Shown one piece after another: positions 21,007 through 29,950 of a stretch of DNA of 64,000 bases. The notes beneath the pieces were generated by a model. That model searched no databases. It saw only the letters and a list, made by a program, of their open reading frames with translations, and was not told the origin of the DNA. Every line of letters starts with the position of its first letter. The stretch's first letter is position 1. Origin of the DNA: Erythrobacter sp. HL-111 (GTDB taxonomy: Bacteria; Pseudomonadota; Alphaproteobacteria; Sphingomonadales; Sphingomonadaceae); NCBI RefSeq assembly GCF_900105095.1, contig NZ_LT629743.1, positions 620,001-684,000 on the forward strand, read 5' to 3'. The position numbers and the translations under genes are program-made.

Positions 21007-22893
21007 ATGTCACGCATTCGTCGTCTTCCGCCCGTCCTCGTCGACCGCATCGCCGCCGGAGAGGTGGTCGAGCGGCCGTCCTCCGCGCTCAAGGAAGTGG
21101 TCGAGAACGCGATCGATGCCGGCGCGACGCGAATCGCGATCGCGCTCACCGATGGCGGGCTCACCCGCATCGAGGTGACCGACGACGGCTGCGGAATGGA
21201 CCGGGCCGAACTGGCGCTCGCGCTCGAGCGGCACGCGACCTCGAAACTGCCCGACGCGCTGATCGGCGCCGAGAGCGCGATCGAGCGGGTGGTGACGCTC
21301 GGCTTTCGCGGCGAGGCGCTGCCGTCGATCGCGAGCGTCGCCCGCCTCACGCTCGAAAGCCGGGTTGCGGGCGCGGCCGAAGGCTGGCGGCGCGTCGTCG
21401 ACCACGGCGAAACGGTCGCGGAAGGCCCCGCCGCCCTGCCGCCCGGCACGCGGGTGCGGATCGAGCAGCTCTTCGCGCGCGTTCCCGCCCGGCGCAAGTT
21501 CCTGCGCACCGCGCGGAGCGAATACATCGCGAGCCTCGACGTGATCCGGCGCCTCGCCATGGCCCGGCCGCAGATCGCCTTCACCCTGACCAATGGCGCC
21601 GAGGGGAAGGAGCGCACCGTGCTTCGCACCCAGGCGGGCGAGGCGCTGGCGACGCGGGTGGCGCAGATCGTCGCGCACGAACTCAAGGACAACAGCGTCG
21701 TCATCGATTGCACGCGCGAGACGCCGCACGGGACCATGCGCCTGTCCGGCATGGCGGGCCTTCCGACCTACAACCGCGGGGTCGCCGATCACCAGTACCT
21801 CTTCGTCAACGGTCGCCCGGTGAAGGATCGGCTGCTGGTGGGTGCGGTGCGCGGGGCCTATTCCGACATGCTCGCGCGGGACCGGCACGCGGTGCTCGCG
21901 CTGTTTCTCGACCTGCCGCCCGAGGATGTCGACGTGAACGTCCACCCGGCCAAGACCGAGGTGCGCTTTCGCGATGCCGCCGCGGTGCGCGGGTTCATCG
22001 TCTCGGGGCTGCGCCAGGCGCTTTCGACCGGCGATAGGCGCAGCGCGCAGGGGCCGGACCGCAAGGCGATGGAGCGCTGGCAGGCCGAGCCCGCCCGGTC
22101 CGCGCTTTCCCCGGGGGAGGAGGCGGGGGCGCCCGGTCCGCCGTTCGATCCGGGGCGCGCGGCACACTTTCCCCGCCCCGCCGGTCGAGGGGAGGGGCCA
22201 AGGCTGCGCGAGGAGGCGACGGTATTCGCAGGTTTCGAGCCCCGGCCCCAGGGCCGCGCCGAGGAGGCCGCCCCGATCCCGGAGGAAGCGCGCCACTACC
22301 CCCTCGGCATTGCCCGCGGGCAGGTCGCCAACACCTACATCGTCGCCGAGGCGGCGGACGGGCTGGTGCTGGTCGACCAGCACGCCGCGCACGAACGGCT
22401 CGTCCTCGAACGCCTGCGCGCGGCAGGGGCGGGGGAGGCGGCGAAACGGTCGCAGGCCCTGCTCGTGCCCGACGTGGTCGAGCTGGACGAAGCCGATTGC
22501 GACCGGCTCGAGGACGCCGCCGAGGGTCTTGCCCGCTTCGGCCTCGTGATCGAGCGTTTCGGACCTGTAGCCATGCTGGTGCGCGCGGTGCCCTCGGCCA
22601 TCGCGAAGGCCGACAGCGGCAGGCTCCTGCGCGACCTTGCCGACGATATCGCGCAGCACGGCCGGGAGGAGGAGAGCGGCGCGCTGCTGCTTGCAGAGCG
22701 GCTCGAATACACGCTCGCCACCATGGCCTGCCACGGATCGGTGCGGGCGGGGCGGGTGCTTTCGGTTGCGGAGATGAACGCGTTGCTGCGCGAGATGGAG
22801 GCGACCCCGCGTTCGGGCCAATGCAATCACGGTCGCCCGACCTGGGTCAAGCTGTCGATGGACGATGTCGAAAAGCTGTTCGGGCGGCATTGA
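21007..22893 (+). CDS. mutL: DNA mismatch repair protein MutL
   Basis: A 628-residue repair ATPase that couples MutS recognition to strand incision. The N-terminal GHKL ATPase is seen in NAIDAGAT, DDGCGMD, ATSKL and GFRGEALPSIASVA. The C-terminal dimer domain contains DQHAAHERLVLE (457-468), matching the DQHA(X)2E(X)4E endonuclease motif, plus CNHGRP near the end. It is therefore predicted to be a nicking MutL, as expected in a lineage without MutH. The linker (about residues 350-430) is Pro/Gly/Arg-rich and holds a GC-rich imperfect palindrome at 22168-22199. The ATG at 21007 begins the conserved RIRRLPPVLVDRIAAGEV. Confidence 0.97.
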   Translation: MSRIRRLPPVLVDRIAAGEVVERPSSALKEVVENAIDAGATRIAIALTDGGLTRIEVTDDGCGMDRAELALALERHATSKLPDALIGAESAIERVVTLGFRGEALPSIASVARLTLESRVAGAAEGWRRVVDHGETVAEGPAALPPGTRVRIEQLFARVPARRKFLRTARSEYIASLDVIRRLAMARPQIAFTLTNGAEGKERTVLRTQAGEALATRVAQIVAHELKDNSVVIDCTRETPHGTMRLSGMAGLPTYNRGVADHQYLFVNGRPVKDRLLVGAVRGAYSDMLARDRHAVLALFLDLPPEDVDVNVHPAKTEVRFRDAAAVRGFIVSGLRQALSTGDRRSAQGPDRKAMERWQAEPARSALSPGEEAGAPGPPFDPGRAAHFPRPAGRGEGPRLREEATVFAGFEPRPQGRAEEAAPIPEEARHYPLGIARGQVANTYIVAEAADGLVLVDQHAAHERLVLERLRAAGAGEAAKRSQALLVPDVVELDEADCDRLEDAAEGLARFGLVIERFGPVAMLVRAVPSAIAKADSGRLLRDLADDIAQHGREEESGALLLAERLEYTLATMACHGSVRAGRVLSVAEMNALLREMEATPRSGQCNHGRPTWVKLSMDDVEKLFGRH

Positions 22894-23020
22894 CGGGGAC
22901 GATACCATGCCGGCGCGCGCCGGGCCGGGGGAACGGACCGGTTCCCGTCGGCGTTTTGCCGGTTCATGCGCGGTCGGGGCAACGCCTGTCGCGCGCGATC
23001 ACAAGCAAAGGGTAAGAGGA

Positions 23021-23668
23021 ATGAACACAGAGATTCGCAGCGCAAGGATGGAGAAGCGGAGCAGGAAGCGTCTCGGCCAGATGTTCGGGCCGATCGCCGT
23101 GTTCTTTCGCGGCTTCCTCGAGGCGCCGCGCATGGTCGGCTCGGTCATCCCTTCCTCGCGCACCACGATCGAAGCGATGCTGGAGCGGGTCGACTGGGAA
23201 AACTGCCGGCTTTTCGTCGAATACGGCCCGGGCGTCGGGACGTTCTGCCCGCACATCCTCGACCGGCTGCCCGCCGACGGCAAGCTCCTCGTGATCGATA
23301 CGAACGAACGGTTCGTCGACTATCTCAAGCGCACCGTGCGCGACGAGAGGTTCCATGCCCGGCTCGGCTCGGCCGAGGATGTCGAACGCTTTGTCAGGCA
23401 GCTCGGCCACGACAAGGCGGATTTCGTGCTGTCGGGCCTGCCGGTCTCGACCCTGCCGGAAGACGTCGCCGATCGCATCGTCGCGGCGACGCAGCGGGTC
23501 CTGCGGCGCGGCGGGGCGTTCCTGACCTACCAGTTCCGTCCCGTCGCGCGCGACCTGACCGAGGCGCATTTCGACCGGGTAGAAACCGATTTCGTCTGGC
23601 GCAACGTCCCGCCCTGCATCCTCGCCTGGGGATGGAAGGAGCGGGGCTGGCAGGACAGCCCGGCCTGA
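23021..23668 (+). CDS. class I SAM methyltransferase, PmtA-like
   Basis: A 215-residue methyltransferase. The SAM-binding motif VEYGPGVGTFC lies at residues 67-77. It is preceded by an N-terminal helix with GPIAVFFRGFLEAPRMVGSVIPSS, and later come FVLSGLPVSTLP (motif IV region) and a C-terminal FVWRNVPPCILAWGW. This layout matches the Sinorhizobium-type phospholipid N-methyltransferase group, which relates to rRNA adenine methyltransferases. A lipid role, such as phosphatidylethanolamine methylation at the inner membrane, is likely but not proven. The start at 23021 has AGAGGA eight bases upstream. Confidence 0.75.
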   Translation: MNTEIRSARMEKRSRKRLGQMFGPIAVFFRGFLEAPRMVGSVIPSSRTTIEAMLERVDWENCRLFVEYGPGVGTFCPHILDRLPADGKLLVIDTNERFVDYLKRTVRDERFHARLGSAEDVERFVRQLGHDKADFVLSGLPVSTLPEDVADRIVAATQRVLRRGGAFLTYQFRPVARDLTEAHFDRVETDFVWRNVPPCILAWGWKERGWQDSPA

Positions 23669-23672
23669 TCGG

Positions 23673-24473
23673 TCACGCCGCGCGGAACTTGGGCACGCCC
23701 TGGTTCTCGTCGATCTCCGGGATGATCCGGTACCGCGCGAGAATCAGGCTGAACAGGCCGAACAGCAGGAGGCCGGCCGCCGTCACATTGAACAGCCACC
23801 CGGTCCCGGCGAGCGAGGCGACCGCCTCGCCCAGCGTCTTGACGTTGGAGGCGCCGCTCGAAAAGAACCCCGCCTGCACCAGCGACCAGCCGATGACGAC
23901 ATAGACCACGCCGCGCGCGGCAAAGCCCGCCCCGCCGAGCCAGCGCGTCGCATCGGGTGCCTGCGGCGAAACGCGGCGCATGAACTTGCCCGTGATCGCC
24001 TTTTCCGCCTGGTTAAACGCCCCAATGAAGAAGGCCAGGCCGAGCAGGCCCAGCGCCACCCCGCCGAATTCGACCGAAAGCACGCCCGCCGCAGCGCCGC
24101 TCGCGCCGTCGCCGCCCGAGGGCGATCCGGTCGCGACCTTGTAGGCGGTCCAGGCGAGCGCGAGGTGGGCGATGCCGCTGCCCGCATGGCCGATCCGCTT
24201 GCCCCAGTCCTTGGCGTCGGAGCCGTTGTTCTCGATGTCGAACAGGGGCGAGGCGAAGCGGAACAGGGCATAGGCGGTAAGCCCCACGACCAGCACCCAG
24301 AGGAGCGGCGTGCCGCCGGGGAATTCCTCGACCGCGTCGAAGATGCCGTCCGTGCCCTGCCTGATCGCGCCCGCGCCGGTCAGCGCGAGCAGCCCGAGCA
24401 CGAAATAGAGCACCGCGCGCGAGAAATAGCCCACGCGCACCAGCCAGTTGAACTTTTCGGACTTGTCGACCAC
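23673..24473 (-). CDS. DUF1206 membrane protein
   Basis: A 266-residue protein with about six membrane segments arranged as three similar hairpins, the DUF1206 layout. Each repeat carries an aromatic-G/R motif: LVRVGYFSRAVLYFVLGLLAL (given here by its core GYFSRAVLYFV), RIGHAGSGIAHLALAWTAYK, and GFAARGVVYVVIGWSLV. The function is unknown. The GTG start at 24473 is preferred because GGGAGAG lies eight bases upstream. It converges with the methyltransferase gene with four bases between the stops. Confidence 0.85.
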   Translation of the reverse strand: MVDKSEKFNWLVRVGYFSRAVLYFVLGLLALTGAGAIRQGTDGIFDAVEEFPGGTPLLWVLVVGLTAYALFRFASPLFDIENNGSDAKDWGKRIGHAGSGIAHLALAWTAYKVATGSPSGGDGASGAAAGVLSVEFGGVALGLLGLAFFIGAFNQAEKAITGKFMRRVSPQAPDATRWLGGAGFAARGVVYVVIGWSLVQAGFFSSGASNVKTLGEAVASLAGTGWLFNVTAAGLLLFGLFSLILARYRIIPEIDENQGVPKFRAA

Positions 24474-24561
24474 GCCGCTACTCTCCCGTTGGTTGCCGTC
24501 TACGCAAACCAACGGTGCCTGCGGCGCAATCGTTCAGACAATCGCGCCGGAGCGAATGCCC

Positions 24562-25662
24562 TCACACGTTGAACTTGAAGACCATCACGTCGCCGTCCTG
24601 GACGAGATACTCCTTGCCCTCCTGCCGCAGCTTGCCCGCCTCGCGCGCGGCCGCCTCTCCGCCGAGCGCGACATAGTCCTCGTAGGCGATGGTTTCGGCG
24701 CGGATGAAGCCCTTTTCGAAATCGGTGTGAATTTCGCCCGCCGCCTGCGGGGCCCTGGCGCCGTCGGGGAAGGTCCAGGCGCGCGCTTCCTTGGGGCCGG
24801 CGGTGAAGAAGGTCTTGAGACCGAGCAGCGTGTAGCCCGCGCGGATGACACGGGCGAGGCCGCTTTCGGAAAGGCCGAGGCTGTCGAGATATTCGGCGCG
24901 GTCCTCGGCCGGCATGGCGACGAGTTCCGCCTCGATCGCGGCCGAGACGACGACCGCCTGCGCGCCCTCGGCCGCGGCCTTGGCGAAGACCGCTTGCGAC
25001 ATGGCATTGCCCGTGGCCGCCTCGTCCTCGGCGACGTTGCAGACATAGAGCACGGGCTTGGCGGTGAGCAGCTGCGCCTGTCTGAAGACCCGCGCTTCCT
25101 CCTCGTCCTTCGGTTCGGTGAGGCGCGCGGGCCTGCCTTCGCGCAGCAGTTCGAGCGCCTGCCCGAGCACGCTGGCGGTGATCTTCGCCTCCTTGTCCCC
25201 GCCGGTCGCGCGCTTGGCCGCGGCGGGCACGCGCTTTTCGAGGCTTTCGAGGTCGGCCAGCATCAGTTCGGTCTCGACCACCTCCGCATCGGCGATCGGA
25301 TCGACCTTGTTCGAGACGTGCTGGATGTCGTCATCCTCGAAGCATCTCAGCACATGTACGATCGCGTCGACCTCGCGGATGTTGCCGAGGAACTGGTTGC
25401 CGAGCCCTTCGCCCTTGCTCGCCCCCTTCACCAGGCCCGCGATATCCACGAAGGCCAGCTGGGTCGGCACGACCTTCGCGCTTTTCGCGATCGCTGCGAT
25501 CCTGTCGAGCCGTTCGTCGGGCACGGCGACCTGGCCGACGTTGGGTTCGATCGTGCAGAAGGGGTAGTTCGCGGCCTGCGCGGCCTGCGTTTCTGTCAAA
25601 GCGTTGAAAAGGGTGGACTTGCCCACATTGGGAAGGCCCACGATCCCGCACCGGAAACCCAT
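24562..25662 (-). CDS. ychF: ribosome-associated ATPase/GTPase YchF
   Basis: A 366-residue OBG-family P-loop protein that prefers ATP and binds the 70S ribosome; it is linked to oxidative stress control. Motifs: P-loop GLPNVGKST near residue 9, DIAGLVKGASKGEGLGN (switch II region) and a C-terminal TGS domain with IHTDFEKGFIRAETI and QDGDVMVFKFNV. In the G4 position the family uses NxxE (here NVAE around residue 205), which explains its ATP preference. It is a single-copy core gene. Confidence 0.97.
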   Translation of the reverse strand: MGFRCGIVGLPNVGKSTLFNALTETQAAQAANYPFCTIEPNVGQVAVPDERLDRIAAIAKSAKVVPTQLAFVDIAGLVKGASKGEGLGNQFLGNIREVDAIVHVLRCFEDDDIQHVSNKVDPIADAEVVETELMLADLESLEKRVPAAAKRATGGDKEAKITASVLGQALELLREGRPARLTEPKDEEEARVFRQAQLLTAKPVLYVCNVAEDEAATGNAMSQAVFAKAAAEGAQAVVVSAAIEAELVAMPAEDRAEYLDSLGLSESGLARVIRAGYTLLGLKTFFTAGPKEARAWTFPDGARAPQAAGEIHTDFEKGFIRAETIAYEDYVALGGEAAAREAGKLRQEGKEYLVQDGDVMVFKFNV

Positions 25663-25696
25663 CTCGTCTCGTCCTCGCGTGTGTCCTGTGTCCGCC

Positions 25697-25914
25697 CGTC
25701 GATGCGCCGGTCGGGAAAGTGGCGATCGGCGCCGGCCCGACAGAGGCGGATCAGGTTGCCGGCCGGGTCGGCGAGGCGCGCCCCGCGTCGGCCCCGGCTT
25801 TCATCAACAGGGTCCTTGGTGAATGTGAGGCCAGCCTCTTTGAGGCTTGCGACCGTCGGGTCAAGCTCTTCCGTTCCGAAACGGGCGATGGAGTCGGATC
25901 CCGCGACGCCGGAG
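25697..25914 (-). pseudogene. remnant of a VOC (glyoxalase/bleomycin-resistance) family gene
   Basis: Between ychF and the ferredoxin-like gene, the minus strand reads ARFGTEELDPTVASLKEAGL, then TFTKDPVDESRGRRGARLADPAGNLIRLCRAG as landmarks KDPVDES, ARLADPAGNLI and a CRAG...RHFPDRRID ending. This is the C-terminal half of a VOC-family protein (usual form: GPVDESWGWREA..DPAGNxxxLY). No start codon lies before it, the N-terminal half is absent, and the frame lacks its own stop, running on into ychF. It is therefore a decayed gene end. Confidence 0.7.
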
Positions 25915-25917
25915 GCC

Positions 25918-26229
25918 CTAATCCTCGACGCTCTTCAACTGTCGGGCGAGTTCGTCGATGTCGGCATCGGGCGTTATGATGCGCCATTGGCCCGGCGTGC
26001 GGCTGTCGACGAGGACGACGCCGTTCTTGGGGCAGATGTCGAGGCATGGGACCTCGACCAGCCCGAGCGAGGCCTTGCGCCCCTTCTTCGCGCCGAGCGC
26101 GGACTTGAGCGCCTTGCGGAAGGTTTCTTCCTTGCGCCCGAAGGTCAGGCCGCGTTTCTTCGCCTTCTTGCCGCATTTTCCGCAGACGAGGATGGCGTGG
26201 CTCCAGTTCGATCGGATTTCGGTTTTCAT
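25918..26229 (-). CDS. thioredoxin-like [2Fe-2S] ferredoxin-type protein
   Basis: A 103-residue protein with four cysteines at spacings fit for a thioredoxin-like [2Fe-2S] ferredoxin: CGKCGK at 16-21 and CLDICPKNG with Cys62 and Cys66. The N-terminus ILVCGKCG and the VLVDSRTPGQWRIITPD end fit this small fold. The middle is strongly basic (KKAKKRG, GAKKGRK), unusual for an electron carrier. Family members are often annotated only as (2Fe-2S) ferredoxin domain proteins of unknown partner. It follows pth by 63 bases on the same strand. Confidence 0.75.
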   Translation of the reverse strand: MKTEIRSNWSHAILVCGKCGKKAKKRGLTFGRKEETFRKALKSALGAKKGRKASLGLVEVPCLDICPKNGVVLVDSRTPGQWRIITPDADIDELARQLKSVED

Positions 26230-26292
26230 GTCGCCCCACCAACGTATGGGGGCGGGGCGAGTTGCAAATCGATCGCGGCACCAGGGGCGCCC

Positions 26293-26862
26293 TCAGCCCT
26301 GCTGGCGCAGTGCGACGTCGCTCATGAAGCGTGCGTCGTCCCCTTGCGCCAGCCAGTGCGCCTCGCTCGCCATCGCGCCGAGCATGGCCGCCAGATCGTC
26401 CTGTTCGGCCTTGGCGTAATTGCCGAGGACGTGGCCGGTCACCCGCTCCTTGTGGCCCGGATGGCCGATCCCGATGCGCACCCGCCGGAACTCGGGACCG
26501 AGATGCCGGTCGATCGAGCGCAGGCCGTTGTGCCCCGCGGTCCCGCCGCCGCGCTTCACCCTGACCTTGAAGGGTGCAAGGTCGAGCTCGTCGTGGAAGA
26601 CGGTCAGCGCGCCAGGCGCGAGCTTGTAGAAGCGCATCGCCTCCCCGACGCTGCGGCCGCTTTCGTTCATGAAGGTCGCGGGTTTCAGCAGCAGCACCTT
26701 TTCGCCGCCGATCCGTCCTTCCTGGACCCATCCGGTGAACTTCTTCTGCACCGGGGCGAAATCGTGCAGGTCGGCGATGACGTCCATCGCCATGAAGCCG
26801 ACATTGTGCCGGTGGAGCGCATATTGCGGTCCGGGATTTCCGAGGCCAACCCAAATCTGCAT
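26293..26862 (-). CDS. pth: peptidyl-tRNA hydrolase
   Basis: Recycles tRNA by hydrolysing peptidyl-tRNA dropped from the ribosome. It is 189 residues, the normal length. Motifs: GLGNPGPQYALHRHNVGF with catalytic His19, KPATFMNESG (tRNA 3' end binding), and VFHDELDLAPFKVRVKRGGGTAGHNGLRS seen through its cores HDELDL and GGTAGHNGL. The ATG at 26862 starts at the family-typical MQIWVGLGNPG. It lies downstream of rplY, a pairing common in proteobacteria, but a terminator separates them. Confidence 0.97.
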   Translation of the reverse strand: MQIWVGLGNPGPQYALHRHNVGFMAMDVIADLHDFAPVQKKFTGWVQEGRIGGEKVLLLKPATFMNESGRSVGEAMRFYKLAPGALTVFHDELDLAPFKVRVKRGGGTAGHNGLRSIDRHLGPEFRRVRIGIGHPGHKERVTGHVLGNYAKAEQDDLAAMLGAMASEAHWLAQGDDARFMSDVALRQQG

Positions 26863-26895
26863 GGGCGCGGCTTTAGCGTCTCGCCCCGCGCTCTC

Positions 26896-26935
26896 AAACA
26901 AAAACGCCGGGTCGGTTTCCCGGCCCGGCGTCCCT
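26896..26935 (-). terminator. Rho-independent terminator after rplY
   Basis: On the minus strand ACGCCGGGCCGG ... CCGACCCGGCGT forms a strong stem with a small AAA-containing loop, followed by TTTTTGTTT. It sits between the rplY stop and the pth start, and so should limit read-through into pth. Confidence 0.9.
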
Positions 26936-26967
26936 GGTGATCTTTCGGATCGACGGGAAGGGGAGGC

Positions 26968-27633
26968 TTATTCGCCTTCGTCCCCTTCGCCGCCCTGTTC
27001 GGTCGCTTCGACTTCGTCGGCAGCCGGTTCGCCCTCGGCCGCAGCCGCGCCTTCGCTCTTCTTGAGCGCGGACGGAGCGACGAGGGTCGCGATGGTGAAG
27101 TCGCGGTCGGTGATCGCGCTCTCGCTGCCATCGGGCAGGGCGATCTCGCTGATGTGGATCGAATCGCCGACTTCCTTGCCGGTCACGTCGATCTCGATCT
27201 CGCTCGGGATCCTGTCCGCCTCGCAGACGAGGTCGAGTTCGTGGCGCACCACGTTCAGAACGCCGCCCTTCTTGAGGCCGGGAGCCTTTTCCTCGTTCGT
27301 GAAGACGACCGGGACCTGCACCTCGACCTTGGAATCCCGCGACAGGCGCAGGAAGTCCGCGTGCAGCGGGCGGTCGGTGACGGGGTGGAGCGCGACATCC
27401 TTGGGCAGGGTGCGGACGGTCTTGCCGCCGAGTTCGATCGTCACGATCGAGTTCATGAAGTGGCCGGTGCCCAGTTGCTTGACCAGTTCCTTCTCCTCGA
27501 CGTGGATCGCCGTGGGTTCTTCCTTTCCGCCATAGATGACGGCGGGAATCCGGCCTTCGCGGCGAAGTGCTCGGGAGGCTCCCTTGCCAGCCCGTTCGCG
27601 CGCCTCGGCCGGCAGGGTGAGAGCGTTGCTCAT
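26968..27633 (-). CDS. rplY: 50S ribosomal protein L25/Ctc
   Basis: A 221-residue long-form L25 that binds 5S rRNA in the central protuberance. The N-terminal domain has [26 protein letters not shown] (landmark [20 protein letters not shown]), and the TL5-type C-terminal domain has [18 protein letters not shown] and [16 protein letters not shown]. The last 25 residues are acidic and Ala/Gly-rich. A strong terminator follows. Confidence 0.96.
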   Translation of the reverse strand: MSNALTLPAEARERAGKGASRALRREGRIPAVIYGGKEEPTAIHVEEKELVKQLGTGHFMNSIVTIELGGKTVRTLPKDVALHPVTDRPLHADFLRLSRDSKVEVQVPVVFTNEEKAPGLKKGGVLNVVRHELDLVCEADRIPSEIEIDVTGKEVGDSIHISEIALPDGSESAITDRDFTIATLVAPSALKKSEGAAAAEGEPAADEVEATEQGGEGDEGE

Positions 27634-27772
27634 GATGTCTGCCTTTCGAATGCGTTGTATGAGTGTGGTCAGCGGCGCCGCGCCTCCAGGGATGACCATG
27701 GCGCCGAAGGGCGGCCCGTTACAGCGCGCGAGGCCGCTTGGCAAGGCGTTTCGCTGGAGGCGGGGGCGCCGT

Positions 27773-28693
27773 TCAGCGCAGCGGCGTGACGCGGTAGCCC
27801 CGTTCCTCCAGGAGCGCGGCGAGCCCTTCCGGGCCGACCACGTGGGCCGCGCCCACCGCGACGAGCGGGCGCGCATCGCTTTCCAGCGCGGCGAGGACCG
27901 GATCGAGCCAGGCCCGGTTGCGGGCGACGAGCAATGCCTCGCGCAGGCCTGGGTCGGCGAGGATGCCGGTCTCGCTCGCCTCGACCAGCGCCGCCTCGTC
28001 CCCGGCGAGCCACGCCTCGCGCAGCCGCGCGGGGTCGGCACCGATCACGCCCTCACCCGTATCATCCGCCTCGCCCGCCCCGGCGACCACTTCGCGCAGC
28101 AGGTCGCGCTGGTCGGCCTCGGACAGCGTGTCGAACACCGCGAGCTGCGCCGCCGCGCCCTCCAGCTCGCGCACCTCGCGGCCTTCGAAAGCGGCGATCA
28201 CGGCCCGGTCGACCCCGTGCGCGGCGCTGCCGCCGGATTGCGTCCGGGCGAGCATGAGCGCGGCGGCCCAGGTCTCGATCCGGGCACTGTCGCGCCCGCC
28301 GATCCCCGCCTCGTCCATCAGCGCGGCGAGATCGGGCCGCAGGCTCGGCGCGATCCGCTGCGGGAGCGGGGGCAGGCCGGTGCTGGTGGCGAGCCGGGCA
28401 AAGGTCCGTTCGATCGCGCCGCGGTCCTCGAGGCCGGCGATCTCGACCAGGAGCAGCTCCGCCTCCTCCAGTGCCCGCCCGATCGGGGCGGTGCGCCAGC
28501 GCGTGCCTTCGGGAAGGGCGTGGATCGTGCCGAACAGCCAGCCACGCGCCGCCCCGTCGCTCGAAGCGATCTCGTAGATCAGGGGATTGGCGGGCGGGGC
28601 GGGTTCCGCCTCGCGTTCCTCCCCCGAACAGGCCGCAAGGGCAAGGCTCGCCGCCAGCAGGACGCCTGCCGCCAGGGTCCGGAGGAACGCCAT
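27773..28693 (-). CDS. TraB/GumN-family lipoprotein
   Basis: A 306-residue protein from the ATG at 28693, with a lipoprotein signal (lipobox LAAC, predicted lipidated Cys23). The TraB/GumN hallmark [13 protein letters not shown] follows near residue 45. Near the end is the second hallmark, [24 protein letters not shown] (core [12 protein letters not shown]). The family is thought to be metalloprotease-like (Tiki-related, with GxxH motifs in both halves); its substrate in bacteria is unknown. An ATG 33 bases upstream is an alternative start, but it adds a GAPGAPGA stretch made by a 9-base tandem repeat. It follows a paralogue at 28738. Confidence 0.85.
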   Translation of the reverse strand: MAFLRTLAAGVLLAASLALAACSGEEREAEPAPPANPLIYEIASSDGAARGWLFGTIHALPEGTRWRTAPIGRALEEAELLLVEIAGLEDRGAIERTFARLATSTGLPPLPQRIAPSLRPDLAALMDEAGIGGRDSARIETWAAALMLARTQSGGSAAHGVDRAVIAAFEGREVRELEGAAAQLAVFDTLSEADQRDLLREVVAGAGEADDTGEGVIGADPARLREAWLAGDEAALVEASETGILADPGLREALLVARNRAWLDPVLAALESDARPLVAVGAAHVVGPEGLAALLEERGYRVTPLR

Positions 28694-28737
28694 CGCCCCC
28701 GGCGCCCCCGGCGCCCCCGCGGCCATGGTCGCGCCCG

Positions 28738-29649
28738 TCACTGGACCCGCGCGGTCTCGATGCCCTTTTCGGCGAGATAGTCCTGCACGCTGTTCTCGCC
28801 CGCGAGGTGGCCCGCACCGACCGCGACGAACACCGTGCCCGGTTCGGCGAGGCGTTCCTCGATCCACTCGGCCCAGTTCGCGTTGCGCCGATAGAGCAGC
28901 GCCTCGGCCAGTTCGGGATCGTCGAGCCCCTCGTTCATCATCTCGGCGAGCGCATCGGCATCCCCCTCGACCCATTCGGCGACCATCGCGTCGAGCTCGG
29001 ACTTGACGTCTTCCACCCCCTCGGCCGCCGAAATCATGAAGGCGACCTGCTGTTCCAGCGGCAGGCTGTCGAAGAGATCGAATTGGTATTCCGCCGTTTC
29101 GAGTGCCTCCTGCGGCTTCTCCCCGGCCTTGGCGAGGACGATCTTCTCGACCCCGCTGTCGGGCGAATAACCCTGCTGCATCAGCGGGATCATGGTCAGC
29201 GAAAGGCCGACCGTCCACGGCTTGAGCTGGTCGAAGGCGGCAGCGGGCACGCCGATCTTGCCGAGCGCGGCCTCGTAGGTCGCGGTCTGTTCCTCGTCGA
29301 GCAGCGAGCGCAGCGTGGTCCCCTCGGGAAGCTGGCCGCGCTCCATGGCGATCTGCTGCATCGCCGCTTCGCTGCCCGGGTCCATCCGGATCTCGGTCAC
29401 GATCGTGTCCGCCTCGGCCAGAGCGGCGGCGATTTCGGGATCGTACCACTTCACCTCGGCGGGCAGGACGTGGACCGTGCCGAACAGGTAGATCGTCGTG
29501 TCCTCGTCCGAAACGCTCCACAGCGCGGGGCCTTCGGGACCGGCGGGAAGGTCGGCGGCGGGCGGCGCGGTGTCCCCGGCGATCGCGGGAACGCCCGCGA
29601 ACAGGGCAAAGGCGGCGGCGGAGGCGGTGAGGAGCGGCTTCATGTTCAT
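28738..29649 (-). CDS. TraB/GumN-family exported protein
   Basis: A 303-residue exported protein. The signal peptide (ending near PAIA-GD, residue 25) is followed by the hallmark IYLFGTVHVLPAE, and near the C-terminus by FVAVGAGHLAGENSVQDYL. This gives the two G-x-x-H centres of the TraB/Tiki fold. The start MNMKPLL at 29649 has AAAGGAA nine bases upstream. It is a diverged tandem paralogue of the next gene on the same strand (stop to start about 45 bases), so the pair likely arose by duplication. Confidence 0.88.
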   Translation of the reverse strand: MNMKPLLTASAAAFALFAGVPAIAGDTAPPAADLPAGPEGPALWSVSDEDTTIYLFGTVHVLPAEVKWYDPEIAAALAEADTIVTEIRMDPGSEAAMQQIAMERGQLPEGTTLRSLLDEEQTATYEAALGKIGVPAAAFDQLKPWTVGLSLTMIPLMQQGYSPDSGVEKIVLAKAGEKPQEALETAEYQFDLFDSLPLEQQVAFMISAAEGVEDVKSELDAMVAEWVEGDADALAEMMNEGLDDPELAEALLYRRNANWAEWIEERLAEPGTVFVAVGAGHLAGENSVQDYLAEKGIETARVQ

Positions 29650-29749
29650 GGATTCGGTTCCTTTCGGGACGAGGGTCCTAGCGAGCGAAGTTGACCATTG
29701 GTTGAACGCGCGCACGGCGCAAGAAGAGGGCGACGGCCGCAGGGCCGGA

Positions 29750-29950
29750 TCATCGCCGCGCCCCGTCGTCGAAGATGTCCTCGATCCGCAGCTCGAACAG
29801 GCGGGCGATGCGGAAGGCGAGGGGGAGGGAAGGGTCGTGCCTGCCGGTCTCGATCGCGTTCACCGCCTGGCGCGACACGTCGAGCCGGCCGGCCAGTTCG
29901 GCCTGCGACCAGTCGCGTTCGGCGCGCAGCACCTTGAGGCGGTTCTTCAC
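29750..29950 (-). CDS. small Cro/C1-type helix-turn-helix regulator
   Basis: A 66-residue DNA-binding protein: NRLKVLRAERDWSQAELAGRLDVSRQAVNAIETGRHDPSLPLAFRIARLFEL is the complete five-helix Xre/YgzD-type domain (core SQAELAGRLDVSRQAVNAIE), ending in IEDIFDD. Short proteins of this type often control a neighbouring membrane protein gene, but none is seen here. The only plausible start is the GTG at 29950, without a strong ribosome binding site. The 327-base gene-free stretch upstream contains inverted repeats that may be its operator. Confidence 0.85.
   Translation of the reverse strand: MKNRLKVLRAERDWSQAELAGRLDVSRQAVNAIETGRHDPSLPLAFRIARLFELRIEDIFDDGARR

Noticed and set aside
28693..28726. 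Upstream ATG for the TraB/GumN lipoprotein
   Set aside because: It adds a GAPGAPGA stretch coded by a 9-base tandem repeat and spoils the clean lipoprotein signal that begins at 28693.
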